From Eremophila alpestris peregrina (Eukaryota > Chordata > Aves > Passeriformes > Alaudidae), in the NCBI GenBank assembly GCA_009792885.1, contig WMCF01000026.1, positions 2,170,001-2,234,000 on the forward strand: a stretch of DNA of 64,000 bases, written 5' to 3'. This document shows, one piece after another, positions 24,618-37,200 of this stretch. Position 1 is the stretch's first letter. Every line of letters begins with the position of its first letter. Made by a program: the position numbers and the translations under genes. The notes under the pieces were generated by a model, which saw only the letters and a list, made by a program, of their open reading frames with translations, was not told the origin of the DNA and searched no databases.

Positions 24618-24651
24618 TGCACATGTCCAAGTAACAGAGGCAAAACAAAAG
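24618..24651 (+). repeat. 34-bp dispersed repeat, copy 2
   Basis: Second copy of the sequence at 22484-22517, in the same orientation about 2.1 kb away. It is the only clear block of similarity between the two neighbourhoods, so either a longer unit has decayed or only a fragment was duplicated. Confidence 0.6.
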
Positions 24652-27600
24652 TTTGAGTTTGTACTGTGCCAAACTCTGGATCCAAAGAGACCTCCCTTAC
24701 CCAAAGAATGATAAGAGATTGGATCTTTTTGGATGGCAAAGTAATCTGTTGAGAAAATTGAGTGATAAAATTTGCACAGACAACTTGCTTCCTGAAGAGC
24801 CACGGGACTGCAAAACCTCTCATGTACTCAGGTGTCATGTATTTCCTAGCTTAAAAACATGTTTTCCTGGATTTACAAATGACTGCTGACAGAGATGTGG
24901 AGGAATTTGTTTTGGCATGGCACAGCAGTCACCAATTTATTTATTACTGGAGCTAATACATGTAAATTTATTTTATGGTAAGAAAAGGAATCCTCTAGCT
25001 GAAAAATTATGTGGCACTACTTGTGTTGTAACTGAGGCAAGAAATAGTTTTGCAATGTATATAGCACAACTATTTTGAATTCTTCTGAATTATTTTCATA
25101 CATTTCAGAAAATATGCACTATTACAAAAGAAGGTTGGGATGTTTTTAAAATGAGATGTTATATTCCAGGTAGCATGACACAATTGAATTCTGTGCAGAG
25201 AAGGGAATTTCAAGGAATTGATGGGAAAGTTTATATATTTTTTTTTAACTTTTAGTTTTCTGCCTGCTGTTTTGATTTTTTTACTATTGCAGTCTGTGTC
25301 CAGAAGGGGTTCATATTAAATATGTTTACAATAGTTACTTAGAAATTGCAGTTTTTATAAGCCACTAATAAAACTGTAAACACAGACGTGTGTATCTATG
25401 GAAATATGGACAAGTACCTGAATTCTCATTAGGATGAAATTGCAAGGTGTGATAATATAATATTGTTTTTGTATTTTTTTGGTCAGATAATATTTCCAGG
25501 TCACTATCTATATGAAGTCTGTACAATATTGTCAGTTATGCCTTATTTTCTTGGTGTAAAAGAATCTTAATTTGTCATCTAGCAGTGTTGTTCAGGAAAA
25601 CTTTCCAAGAGAAAAATATTTAAGTGACTTGATAACTTACTTGTTCATTTTGTATACTAATGTTACTTATCCCACTTCTCAAGCTATTTTCAGTGTTTGT
25701 AAGGTTTAGACAATCTTTGGGGAATTCTAAGACTGCACATTCATGAAAATGTATGCTGTTAAGTTTATTACTGCTTAATTAAATGATGATTTGTTAATAG
25801 AAGAAAATTATGAATGTTTTCTCAGAGGGCTGAAAATGTGCTCTAGTCACTTATTCTGAATTTAGTCACTATAGGTGATGTCAGAATAAAAGCCGTCACT
25901 CCTAAATGGATTTTTATTAATGACACAAAATTCAAAAACTGTAGTTATCATTTTTATTGTTAATACAACATAAATATGTGAATTATAAGTTGATAAAAAT
26001 GTTTGTATACCTTGGATGTGTTATCCTGAAGCCTTACCAGAACCATGATGAAAAAAAGAAGGGGAAATTTTTTTTTTCTTTTGTCCTGAGACATGTGTTT
26101 TAATTGTGATGAAGTCTTTATCTTGACATTTTTCAGCTAAAGTGTTACTGATATGGCAGCATTTATATATAATACAGCAATAACTGAGTTCAGTTGTATT
26201 GGTGGGCTAGGTATTGAATGAGTTCAGGAGTAATAGGTGCTGTTGTGTCTTGACAAGCAGTACTTGAATGATTTTTTAATCAAAGGTATTTTAAAATTTT
26301 CTTTCTGGCTTGATGTCTTCCATCCTTGTGTAAAGCTTTCATGGTTTGATTAAATGTACCTGACTAAGAACAGAAGCCTTGACGTTCCCTTAACAATCAC
26401 TTCTAGCCATTTGTTAGGTTGAATTGCAAGCAGCAAAGGGTAATAAGATCAATAAAAGTGCAAGGTGAATTTATTTTTAACAACCATACACCTTTCTGAA
26501 AGGAAGACTTGTGACAACAGCCACTGCTATTAGTCATGTGCTCAGCTCCACAATGTTCTCCGTTGTGCCTTGAGCAGTGCTTGCTTTTTAGCAGCAAATG
26601 GGGCAGTTCTTCAGCAAGAGAATGTCTCTAAATCATTATCTCTGTAACACCATGTATAGATAAGATCTGCTAATAATTGTGCTTATCCTGTTGTGTGTGT
26701 TTTCCCAATTTTCACAATGTTAGAGAGGAAAGAAACAAAGCCGTGGTTTTCACTTGAAGCTAAAATTTTGAAGGATGATTGAATAGCACTTCTCTCTGTT
26801 AGTGTAGTTTTCCTCCCTCAATATGTAATTGAATGGGCAGGTTTGAATGCAGCATAGATAAAACAAAAAGCTCTGGTTTAAAAAGAGGATCAACTTTAAA
26901 ATTATTTCAACTTTAAAATTATATCTTAATTTCAGCAATGGTCTAGGTGATGAGGACTTCAGCTGAGCGTGTTTGTGGAAGTCACTTTGAAGGCTCTGGT
27001 ACCTCATCTGTACTCCTTTTAGGATCCAAGCTAGGATGGTTAAAGTAAGTTTGGGACTGCATGTAATAAGGATTTGCATCTTTGGAACATACCCCAGATG
27101 TTTGTAACTTTGACTTTTGATATTCAGTTTTCAGCATCGGTCTGAGAAACAGACAGACTACATAGAAATTCTGATTTTCCTTAAGAAACAATCAAGAATT
27201 CAAAATACTCAAACTAGATGCTTTTTTAAGTCTGTGTAGAGCAATGTCCTGTTAGGTGATGATCTTTTAAATTTTATAGGTTTGTTTTTTTTTTTCTTAA
27301 GGCACAGGACTGCACTAATATTTTTCAGTGCTGAAATTTATGCTGCTGGATATTATAAATGTTTACAGGGCTACAAGTAATGAGAAAAAAAAGACAGCTT
27401 TAATTAAGTTTGACTATGTTCCAAAAAAGTTCAAAATTGGGGTAAATAGCTGTATCTACAAAATACCAGCAGCTTCTACGAATGACTTGTGATGAATGTT
27501 TCAACATTGTGTCTCTGAAGCACAAAAAGAGGCCAGGCACTGTTGATTGTAAAGCACTGGAATATTTCAAGCAATGTCTTCTTCAAGCACTAGCTTCTTG

Positions 27601-29254
27601 TTGATATATTTCAATAGAAAAAGGGTTTATGCAAAAGTCATGATATTCTTTCAGGAAAAGATATCTGACTATAAACACTGCTGTCAGGCTGCTTGAATAC
27701 TTAAAAAGCTTGCAGAAGTTGGGCAATGATAATGAAAAGTAGCCAAGTACAGTTTGTGCAGGTCAAGATTATAGAAATTCTTAGTTTATTTAGTTAATTT
27801 TTACCAAATTGTAGATTATAGAAAAAGATGATTAGATAAGTAAGAAGAAAATGCAGAACAACAAACAAGGGATTTTTAATATTCACATTTATTGTGAGAA
27901 CAGCTAAGTTGTAAAAAACAAAAGAGGGGAGAGAATTCAAGTAAATGCTAATTAATTTTATAGGCTTTTTTATGACCCAGAAGTGCTCTGAGGAACATTA
28001 AATTGGTTGAGACTGATAATTAGTTTTTTAATGACATTTCACAAGATATAAAAATGATAATCATGTTGGGTTTTATTACTAAAAGAACTAAGCACAAAGT
28101 ATTAAAAAAAATAACTGAAGTGGGATGGCTGGGTTTAAAAATCAAGCTATGTACTAAAAATATGGACAAAACAGGAAGAAAGTGATATTATTTGCTCTAT
28201 TAAAAGTGAAAAATGAGAGGAAGAGAATTAAAAAACTGGAATGATGGAAAATAATAGAAACAACAAAGAAAATTAAATGTTACCATGTTCCTTGATCTGG
28301 AAACCTCTCCAGCTTTATAGATTAAATTTGATTTGTGATACTAAAGCAGTGCAGTCTTGTACCACTTTTTGTTTTTCTCCACCATTATTTGATGATGTCT
28401 ATTTGTCAGATTTCTGCTCTGCATTATTTTTTCTTTCAAAACTTTTTTTTCTGATTTCTGCTTATGGTTTCTTTATATACAGAAATATGATTTTATATAT
28501 ATTTCCAGATATGTTATGCATGTTTCTGTAAATATTTTCTAAATGCATAATATTTTTATGCATACTCCACATATTATAGATACATATAATACAGACAGAC
28601 CACATATATTTTTCCATTTACAATTTTTCTGTATTTGTAGATGTTAACGTAATATTATATATGGGAATTAAATGTAATTGTGTATATAGATATGATTCTC
28701 CTATATATGTTACATACACTGATATTTTGACTGCAATTTGCAGTCATTTAATCATTTGTATTTTACCTTATTCTGGCACTCTTGTCCTTGTTCTGGGACC
28801 TTTACTGGGCCACAATTTCCAATAAGTTACAATAAAATTGGTATTTAGCTAGATTGTTCTGGCTTTTTCTTAGCCAAATAGACATTGTGATGTTTCTGTA
28901 GATATCAAATATGTAATGGTTGTTGTTAAAGGTGGATTAAAGTTTGCCATGTGCATTTGTATAGCTGTGATTTATTTGCTTCTCTATTATTTGTAACTCC
29001 TTAGTCAGGAGATGGGAAATATGTTTCATTCAGAAACTGCTAAGTAATTTCTTAGTTTAATCCTGCATAGGAGAGTGCCAAATTGACACAGGTATTTTAA
29101 AAATTCATATGCGGTAACATTTTTTTTTTATTACTTTCCAGATTTAGTGATCCCTAGGACATATTTGAGAACAGTGAGTTTTCAAGGCTAGAAGAGGGTG
29201 TTAACTCGGAGGTGACAGATCAATAATTTATTTCTGGCCTAATTGGAGGCAGAA

Positions 29255-29372
29255 GGCAGGGGCCGTGCTGCGGGAGGGCAGCGGGAAGGGAAGCAGGCAC
29301 TGATGGCCTTTGGCGCCCGCCCTGCAGAGCCGTACCGCAGCCGTCAGTCAGCTCACCACACGGACTTGTGCA
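29255..29372. promoter_or_regulatory. Isolated CpG-rich patch (possible regulatory element or non-coding first exon)
   Basis: About nine CpG dinucleotides fall within roughly 110 bases (for example GGCCGTGCTGCGGG, TGGCGCCCGCC, GCCGTACCGCAGCCGTC), while flanking kilobases have almost none. G+C rises sharply over 29250-29350 and falls again by 29380. The flanks contain homeobox-like TAATTG (29240) and TGACAG (29441). AATAAA hexamers lie just downstream at 29373, 29411 and 29448. This may be an unmethylated regulatory element, the start of a non-coding transcript, or a GC-rich relic of an inserted sequence. No ORF or known repeat is recognised, and the regulatory label is inference. Confidence 0.35.
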
Positions 29373-32300
29373 AATAAAGTCACCCCTCTACACTTTGTCT
29401 GGGGGTTTTAATAAACCTGCTGTGAGCTTCTGCGCTTGAATGACAGAAATAAAAACAGGACTCACGGCACAAACAGAAAGCAAACTGTATCCCCTGGCTT
29501 TTGTAGCTGCTTCCTCCATTGACCTTTTGAGGAAACCTTTTGAGGAAACCTTTTGCTAACTAATCTTTTTAGAAGTCTTGACTCCTATGAAAGGAGGAAA
29601 GGATAGTGATTGTTTTTTTATAGAAGCAGTTAAAGTAGTTACACACAAAACTTGCTTGTGGTTTAGCCATGTTATTGATTAATAACAGAATCCCCACCTA
29701 GAGAAATAAACCCAAATTGTAACAGAAAGGGTAATATTTCACCTTTTAAAAAGCCTTCATACGTTGCACTTTTAAAGGCGATTAACATTTAAAAATAATA
29801 AAAGATTAATCCTTGCTATTGTACAATTATTCTGTTTACTTTGAAATAAACACATTAGAAGCATAATTTTCTCTTACAAGTCTGGACCAAAATTGAGGAG
29901 GTTTATTCAACAGGTTCCCCATTCTGTGAAGTGATTTTTTCCTTGAACGTGTCATGGTTTAATGCCAATCTTGCCCCAATGGTTCTCTTTGATCTTCATT
30001 CTAATTATGGGAAAACTCTGAAATCAATATATTGTATTTTGTGTTTTAAAAATTAAAGCCATTGCTCACACTAGATTTTGAGTTGGCTCTTTTAGCCTGT
30101 GCTTTAACTACCAACAAAGGGACCTTGACAAAATTTTTGTTATTCTTATGTACCACGATGCACATAGTTTATATGGATGTATTTTGGAATCCAGTATTGC
30201 AGGTCCCAGTTAGAAGCACTAGCCAGTGTACTTGCTGTAGGCAGTGTTTTTCCCTTGATTTTGAGGGAAGTTCACTGGAAAAAAAAAGCACACCAGCTAT
30301 CTATGAAATGTTCATTGCCATATAAACCTTATCTCTGACTGACTCTATTTTTATTGCTCCTGAAAGGCTGAACCACACAATTAAACAATGAAAACGACAA
30401 CGATTTTTAATAATTTCTCTTACATGTAGAAACCAGGTTGGACCCACAGGGATAGTGTCCATCTGTCTTCTATTTCTTACCAATCTTATTTGTGTTTTAT
30501 TCATTATCATATTCCATTAAAAATGCTATATTTTAGTTGTCATTTAGTAATATGCCAGCATCTGTCATGAGGCCTTTATTTTTATTATTATTTTTCCTTT
30601 ATTGCCAAGGGAATGTAAAATGAAGTGTCTTGTTTTGATGAAGCTTTTTTATTTACTGTATTCCTTTGGCAGATGTGATTTATGTATCTGTAGTCTTCAT
30701 GCTGTGGCGTGAGGTGGCAATTCAAGGGAATGAGCCCTGCACTTGGAATAAGGTCTGTACTGTCTCAGCTGTAATAGGGGAATTAATTCTGTTGTCTTGG
30801 CCCTATCCTGGGACTTGAGAAACTGGGAAATTCTATCTTTTCTGCTTGAAAGGACTGTTACAAATGAAGAGTGGAGTTATTAGTCATAGCCTCATGAGAT
30901 TTTTAGCATATTTGTTTTTCTCCTTTAGCTCAGGATTATGAAAAAGTAAGCATTTGCTGATATTTTCTGGTATGTACATAATCAATATTCTGAAATGAAG
31001 AACAAAAAATGTCAACTGAATTTTCTTTTTTTCCAGTGAAAAGAACTTTTTTACCTTAACTTGAAATCTCACTACAGGGAACTAACCCATGTGAAATACT
31101 TGAGAACAAATTCAGCCATACATATGTTTACATTGTAAATTAATTCCAGCAAGGCATATCTTCACCTTCCAAAGGTCAAAGGAGGCAGATTGGTGCTATC
31201 CATGTTATTGCAGAGGAGCATTTAATCTGTATGAAATACAGACATGTATTTCTTGCTGTTTGAGAAGTCCTTAGGCATTACCCACCAGAAGTTAGGTTTC
31301 TGCAGTTGTCTAGATGCAGCATTTTGTGAATTGCCTCTTATTCCTTTGGGTTTTAGCTCCTCTTTGGATGATACAGCTCAAATGACCAAGGTGATACAAG
31401 CAAGCTGAAATGTGGTCTGGTGCTCCAGGTTTCACCTCTGTTATGTTCTGATTTTATAATGTGACACAATATTTCAGGGAAGGTGCTTCCAGTGAGAGGA
31501 AGTTATGAACTTTGCATGAAAAGTGCCCACATGGTTCGGAACTGTAAAAAAAGGAAACTAATGTGCAAATATAGGTGGTCTTGAACAACTATTAACTTTA
31601 ATAGTGTCCTAATAGTTGTTTACTGATAAAATATATTTGTGACTATACAAGACAACTGAAATAATTATAAAATCACGTCTGTTTTGTAGCATGTCCTGGT
31701 AGGCATTTCCAGCTCTTTAAGCACTTGTCATATCATAGACCACTTACATGTGGAATCTAATTCCATTTCAAATAGTAGATGTTATATTTGGAGTTATAGT
31801 TATTTCTTTCTTCTATAGTTATTTTATAGGAATTTGGAGGTTTTGTAATAAAGAGAATAAGGAAAAACCTAATTTTCACAGCAAACGTATAAACTAATGT
31901 ACTTTATAAAAGCCTGAAAATTCTTACTACCCCAACATTTTCCATTTTTCTCTTTTTATATAACCTAATTTTGGGGGGAATTTTTTCCTCCCATTTGCTG
32001 TATCAATTAAAGTAACATCAGGCTGAAAGAAGATATAAAGTATTATTTACCAAACTGTGTTATGCATTTGGGCATCTTTAGGTACCCAGATTGCTTCTGC
32101 CAGATTCAGAGATTTCAAACTGTGATTTAAGGTATATTTTCTGCAGTTTTGACCTTGAGCAATAGTAAAAATAATTTCAATGTAAACAGAAATCTTCCCC
32201 AGATGGATTATGCAGAATTGCCAGAGGGATGCGGCTGCAAAATGAAATATTCCTGCAGGTAATTTTTGAGAGATATGTAGAGCATGAAATATTTGCTACA

Positions 32301-34048
32301 TCATTTACGGTTAACAATAGAACCAAAAAGTGTAGGACTGGATAGGCCTTTTAATTCACAGAACCTTGTCCCTTTTTCTGCTGCAAATGTATTAGAAATG
32401 CATTATAAATTAGTTGGCTGTATTTTTGAGACCAGAGATTTTCAATCATAGCACACTTTCCTCTGGTGACAGGTAAGCAGCTTGGCATTTCAAAGATAAG
32501 ATGTCTAATGAAACACCCTTGAAACTTGATGAGTAGACTTGTACAACTCCTCCTTCCTCCAAGCACATGAGAAATTGCACCCTGCTTTGCAGAATTAAGT
32601 AGGCTTTGTTGCATGGGAAACAGCATGAAGTGGATGGGATCTCACCACATTACATAGGCAACTTTTCAGTTTGGAAGATAAGATATATATAAAAATACTG
32701 TAGAAAACCTTTATTTTCTCTGATAACTGAAAAGTCAGGTTTTGAACTTGAAGCTGAACTTTTCTAACATTTGTTGGTGGCAAAATGCTGGCATCTGTGT
32801 AAGTGTACAGTGAATTAAAATACAATGGATTTTGTTATCCCCAAAACATCTTGCTAGCAGAGGTTAAAGTGGGCAGTAAGGTCAACAGTTTATGGAACAA
32901 ACTTTCTTGGCAGTGCTTTAGAGACCTGTGCCAGAAGAATGTGATGAAATTTATTGATTATGAATACAAATTTAAGTGATATGTCACTGTTTTATTATGC
33001 TTATGTTAATGTCTACTTTCATCAAACAATTCTCCAGAACCTGATGTTCACCCCACACTTCCATTACCCATTATTAGCTAGCCTGTAGTCAGAATAGAAT
33101 CTGGAATAGATGGGGGTCTTTTTTGGAGCTGCTTTTTACCCTACTTTACGAAGCAAAGTGTACCTAAAATTAAAGCCTTCTGTGGAATGAAGTTTTCTGT
33201 CAAGTTCTACTTTGTAATCAATGTTTCACATGTCAATAATTGGTATCAATAACTGCTATAATAACCTAAGAGAGCCTGCTAATGGTGCTACAGTGATACA
33301 CAGCAGAGTCCCATGAGAAGGAACAATTGCACCTTTGCCATTTCTTATGACAAAGAATATGTTATTAGGAATTGAGTAGTGGAAACTTTTTATATTGCAA
33401 ATTTACAATTCAAGACTGGAAAGAACTACACCTGTTTAATTGTAAATTATTGTACTTACTGAAATCTTTTGTCACGGATTAAAATTTCCAGGGAAAACTG
33501 AATCTTTGAAGCTTGCTGTCCTGGAGATTTATTATGCTTCTTAAGGGGAAAATAAAATATAATTTGTACAGCAGAAAAAGTTAAGACTGCTTACACATGC
33601 ACATAGTTGTATTAAGACACAAATTGCATTCTGTGCTTTCAAGGTTATTTGGACTGCAGGCTATTATGTTCAGCTTAGCTGTTACTGGTAGAACAATTAT
33701 GTTTTATGCTTGATGTTTATACTTGCTTTTAAAGGATTAAATTAAAGCTGCAGTTGAAGGGATGAAAGTCACCTGGCTTCCCCTCTCCTCCCCCATTTAA
33801 TTAATTAAAATTGAACTTTGAGGTTAAAACTTATTAAAAAAAATGTAAAATTTAAAATTCTGCTACTCTGGAAAAACGAATGTGCTGTGCCAAGACGTCC
33901 ATTAGTTGAGTTACTTATTTTCTCCTGAAATCCTTGGTGTTCAAGGGACATTGAGAGAGAAGAAAACCTGGACAGAGGAGTTTGACTTATGATACAGTAA
34001 GAGATGTAGTTTCCAGCTATGATCCTGTAGTCTACTTCTGTTTTCACA
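29373..34048. other. AT-rich non-coding stretch
   Basis: No gene or transposon recognised. It contains the small 13-bp tandem repeat at 29523-29555. Short frames here have no recognisable domains. Confidence 0.6.
29523..29555 (+). repeat. 13-bp tandem repeat, 2.5 copies
   Basis: The unit CCTTTTGAGGAAA is repeated twice and followed by a partial CCTTTTG. Perfect over 33 bases, so probably a recent slippage event. Confidence 0.85.
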
Positions 34049-34264
34049 GAGGTTTCATAAGCCAAAATCCAAGCTTTTAGCAATAAAATTTAAAGAAAAT
34101 AAAGATAAGGTTCTCTTAAAAATAGCTGTACAAAGTTTCAGATCTGGAGTTTCAACATGTACCTATCAGGTTCTTTAGAAAATTACTTGACAGGAGGAAA
34201 AGAAAACAAAACCACAGAGAACTATTCTCAATTAAACCCAAATTAAACTTGGAAATAAAGGTAT
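34049..34264 (+). repeat. Near-perfect long inverted repeat, left arm
   Basis: These 216 bases are the reverse complement of 40121-40337, with no substitutions seen and a single 1-base indel (the right arm has one extra T at ATTTGC). Similarity stops abruptly at both ends: GAGGTTTCAT on the left and AAGGTAT on the right. The arm has no CR1 motifs, terminal TG/CA, tail or obvious target-site duplication, so it does not look like a known transposon. About 99.5% identity in otherwise unique neutral-looking DNA implies a recent inverted duplication, ongoing gene conversion between arms, or an assembly error. Confidence 0.95.
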
Positions 34265-37200
34265 TTATTATTTATAAATTTGATTACATTTCCTTCAGTG
34301 TTTTTAAGGGGTATTAAAGAAGAGAGGAAGAAATAAACAAAGACACCGAGCTGAGTCCTTAGAAAACAATTGAGTATCCCAGTTTTCATTTTGATCTATG
34401 CCATTCACCCTCAAGACAGTCACACATCAAGTGCTCCAAGATTCAGTACATCAGAAAGCACAGCAGCATTAATGTGCAATAAAACTTAGCACACAGCGCT
34501 GAGAAAAAGAGATACAATTTCCTCAGGCTAAGAATTTAAAATTTAAACTGCATGTTTTCTTAGAGTGGTGGATTTTCAAATGGTTTCTTCCTCTACAGCT
34601 TTTGAACAGTTTTTCCAGACAAAGGATATATTATAGGAAGGTGATATTTCCAGTACTCAGGATGAAGTTAACCATGTTTTTGAATTCCATCTTTTGGAAT
34701 GGTTAGAAATTCCAGGTGTTGTTTGCCTACCTAATCAGCTAATAATGCACATCTTTAAATTTAGTCTCTTGTATGTTCATATTGTAAAAAACTTGAACCA
34801 TACTAGCTCAGTCTTTGTCTCTGGTACAAAATGCTGTTTTTTCTTTTAATAATGCCATTTATCATTCTTTTTGCCTGACTGGAGTGTGAGCCATCTGAAA
34901 TCATGCTTTTTATTGTAAGGCTATTAATACTTCTTAAAACCTTTTTTCCAAGGACCCCGCCAGAAGTAATTTCAAGGTCCTGAGGGATGTATCTGCTTGT
35001 TTCCTTTTGTGCATCTTGTCTTAGCCTTCTGCAGAAAGAATGCTTGTATTTATGGAATGCCCACTCAATGAAACTGTTCTATGTCTATCGTCTGTTATTT
35101 TTGTATTTTGCTGTGTGACTCTGTTCACTTTTTTAGTATGAAGCAAGTGACTTTCTCTAAATTTGAAACTCTTTAAATTCCTGTTGGACCATTTTGCAAA
35201 CACTAGAGAATATGCACTGCACATTTGTCTGGAATTAGGGATGTGGTGTCACACTGATGCTGCATAACTCATTTCCTGATTCACTACTGTTAAATATAAC
35301 TTTGGAATCATACTTTTCTACCACGAATTTTTTTAAATGTATAAAATATTTTTTTACATTTATTTTCTTGTCTAACAGGCTTTGGTCTGTTCTATCTCAA
35401 TCTTTTAAGTGTATTACTTCAAAAGGTAATTTCATGATCTCAGATCTATTTATGGATGCAGCTGTGTGATGATGCTTAGCTGCCTAGCAAGGTTAAGCCA
35501 CAATATATGGAAATTTGATTTATTGGTGCTCGAAGGCTTGTTGTGCTCTGATAAGGGAAACTTTTGCTACATTTGCAGAGTTAGTAGGGCAGGCTTCCTT
35601 TATCATCCTAGCAACAGTCTTAGTCCTGGAGAGGAGGTGTTGGCTTTTCTTGTAGATTAGCAGCTCTGTGTTTTGACCCAGGTTATTTTTGTCCTATGTT
35701 CACTAGTCAGGAAAAAAGTGTGTTTGTGTAAAAGATTTAAGCAGGGATCAATATATCTTTAGTGGTTGCTTGATACTTGTTTTCTTTAAATTATTTTCTT
35801 TAAAGCTGTTAATCAAGTGCTTTTCATATTTTGGGTTTGATGTTGGCAATAGTCACTGCAGAATCCACTGACCTAACTCAATGATTTTGTGTCCCCAACT
35901 AACTCACTTCAAAAAACCTTTGAACAACTTCTGTGGTTTTCTGTGGTTTTTGTTTTGTTTTGATCAGGGGTTGCAATCTGTGCTCTCAAAGCTAATAAAA
36001 CTGAAATAGGTGGTACAGGGATTTTATCCAAGTCATGACAGGTGAAAACTAATGAGGGCCTTCTCATTACCTGTTTACCAAACTATGCCACTTAAATGCA
36101 AGAGGACCAAAAGAATATTGAGTGCACTGTGGCTTTTACTCAACTGAAAGCCAAATTCAAAACTCATTAAGTCAAGAGCATTATATACTGACTTTGGTAA
36201 CCTGTAGTAAACTTCACTAGCAAAAAACCTTCTCTGCAGCATTTAAGAGAATTAAATTTAAAACTTTAAACAGCATATAACACAATTGAAAGAGTGTGCA
36301 AGACAGTTGAAAAAATGTTCAAAATATAGGAGAAAAGAGAGGATGAAGTTTCAAAATTATGTGTAAATACACAACTTGGATGAGATACAGAAGTACAACT
36401 CAGTGTGCCAGGAACTGCAGAGGAAGAGGTGTTTGCACCAACAGGGGCCAGATTGTGTGCATGCACTGCTTTAGAAAACCAGAAACTGAGGACTCCCTCA
36501 AAGACCCTTCTTTACAGGAATCAGCCTCTGCGGCACAATGACTCTTGAGCCATCAGACTTTTAATTTAAGACACAGTTATTTGGAGCAGTGTTAATTTTA
36601 TATAATCTTGTCAGGTTTTAAATGGCATCATTACTTCAGAATCAGTGCCTGAAGGGTGTGTTATTTCTTAAAAAGAAAAACAAAACAACAACCCATCTGC
36701 TCACCTAGGTAAGACAAATCAACAATTAGTGTGGATTTTTTGGCTGAGGTAATATGTGAACATGGTCCCTATTTATTTCTGTTGAGATTTCAAAGTTAAT
36801 TTTACTCCAGTATATTTATAGCTGACACATTTTTCCAAGTTACAGGATCATGTTTTTTCCTTTTTGCAGTTTAATTTCTTTTTTTTTTTTTGGTTCACAG
36901 TTCTTCCACCAGCTCAATGTATGTACTACTGAGTAATTGCACCCATTTTGAGGGAACTGCACCAGGATTATGGGCTGTGAGTAGAGGTGAAGAAATTGAA
37001 GCTTAAAGCTGGAATAATTCAGGCAATTGCAGCTGCATGCAGATGAGCAGGCACAGCCTTTGAAAACGTAAGAAAAAAAGAGGTTGTGTGGAGACAAGTA
37101 AGTAATCAAATGCTGTTGGTTGCATTCTGATATGGCAAGGAGTAGAAGCTCATCACTTGTGCAGAGCTGATTTTTATGTGTTGCTTCAAGGCATCACAAA

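Larger units (their letters stand above)
18844..29220. other. Long repeat-poor, gene-free stretch
   Basis: More than 10 kb without a recognised gene or CR1 copy. It contains a 26-bp direct repeat at 20573-20664 and a diverged 34-bp sequence pair (22484 and 24618). Several AT-rich blocks are dense in homeobox/POU-like words (for example ATTTGCAT near 21915) and could be conserved non-coding elements, though sequence alone cannot show this. 28480-28720 is rich in TATATA-type words. Confidence 0.55.

Noticed and set aside
30690..30850. Possible MIR-like SINE (GAGCCCTGCACTTGGA and AAACTGGGAAA words)
   Set aside because: The core and tRNA-type B box could not be found, and the resemblance is limited to short common words.
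36359..36541. 60-codon frame with several Cys and Arg residues
   Set aside because: Cysteine spacing fits no zinc-finger pattern, and neighbouring frames are equally open in places.
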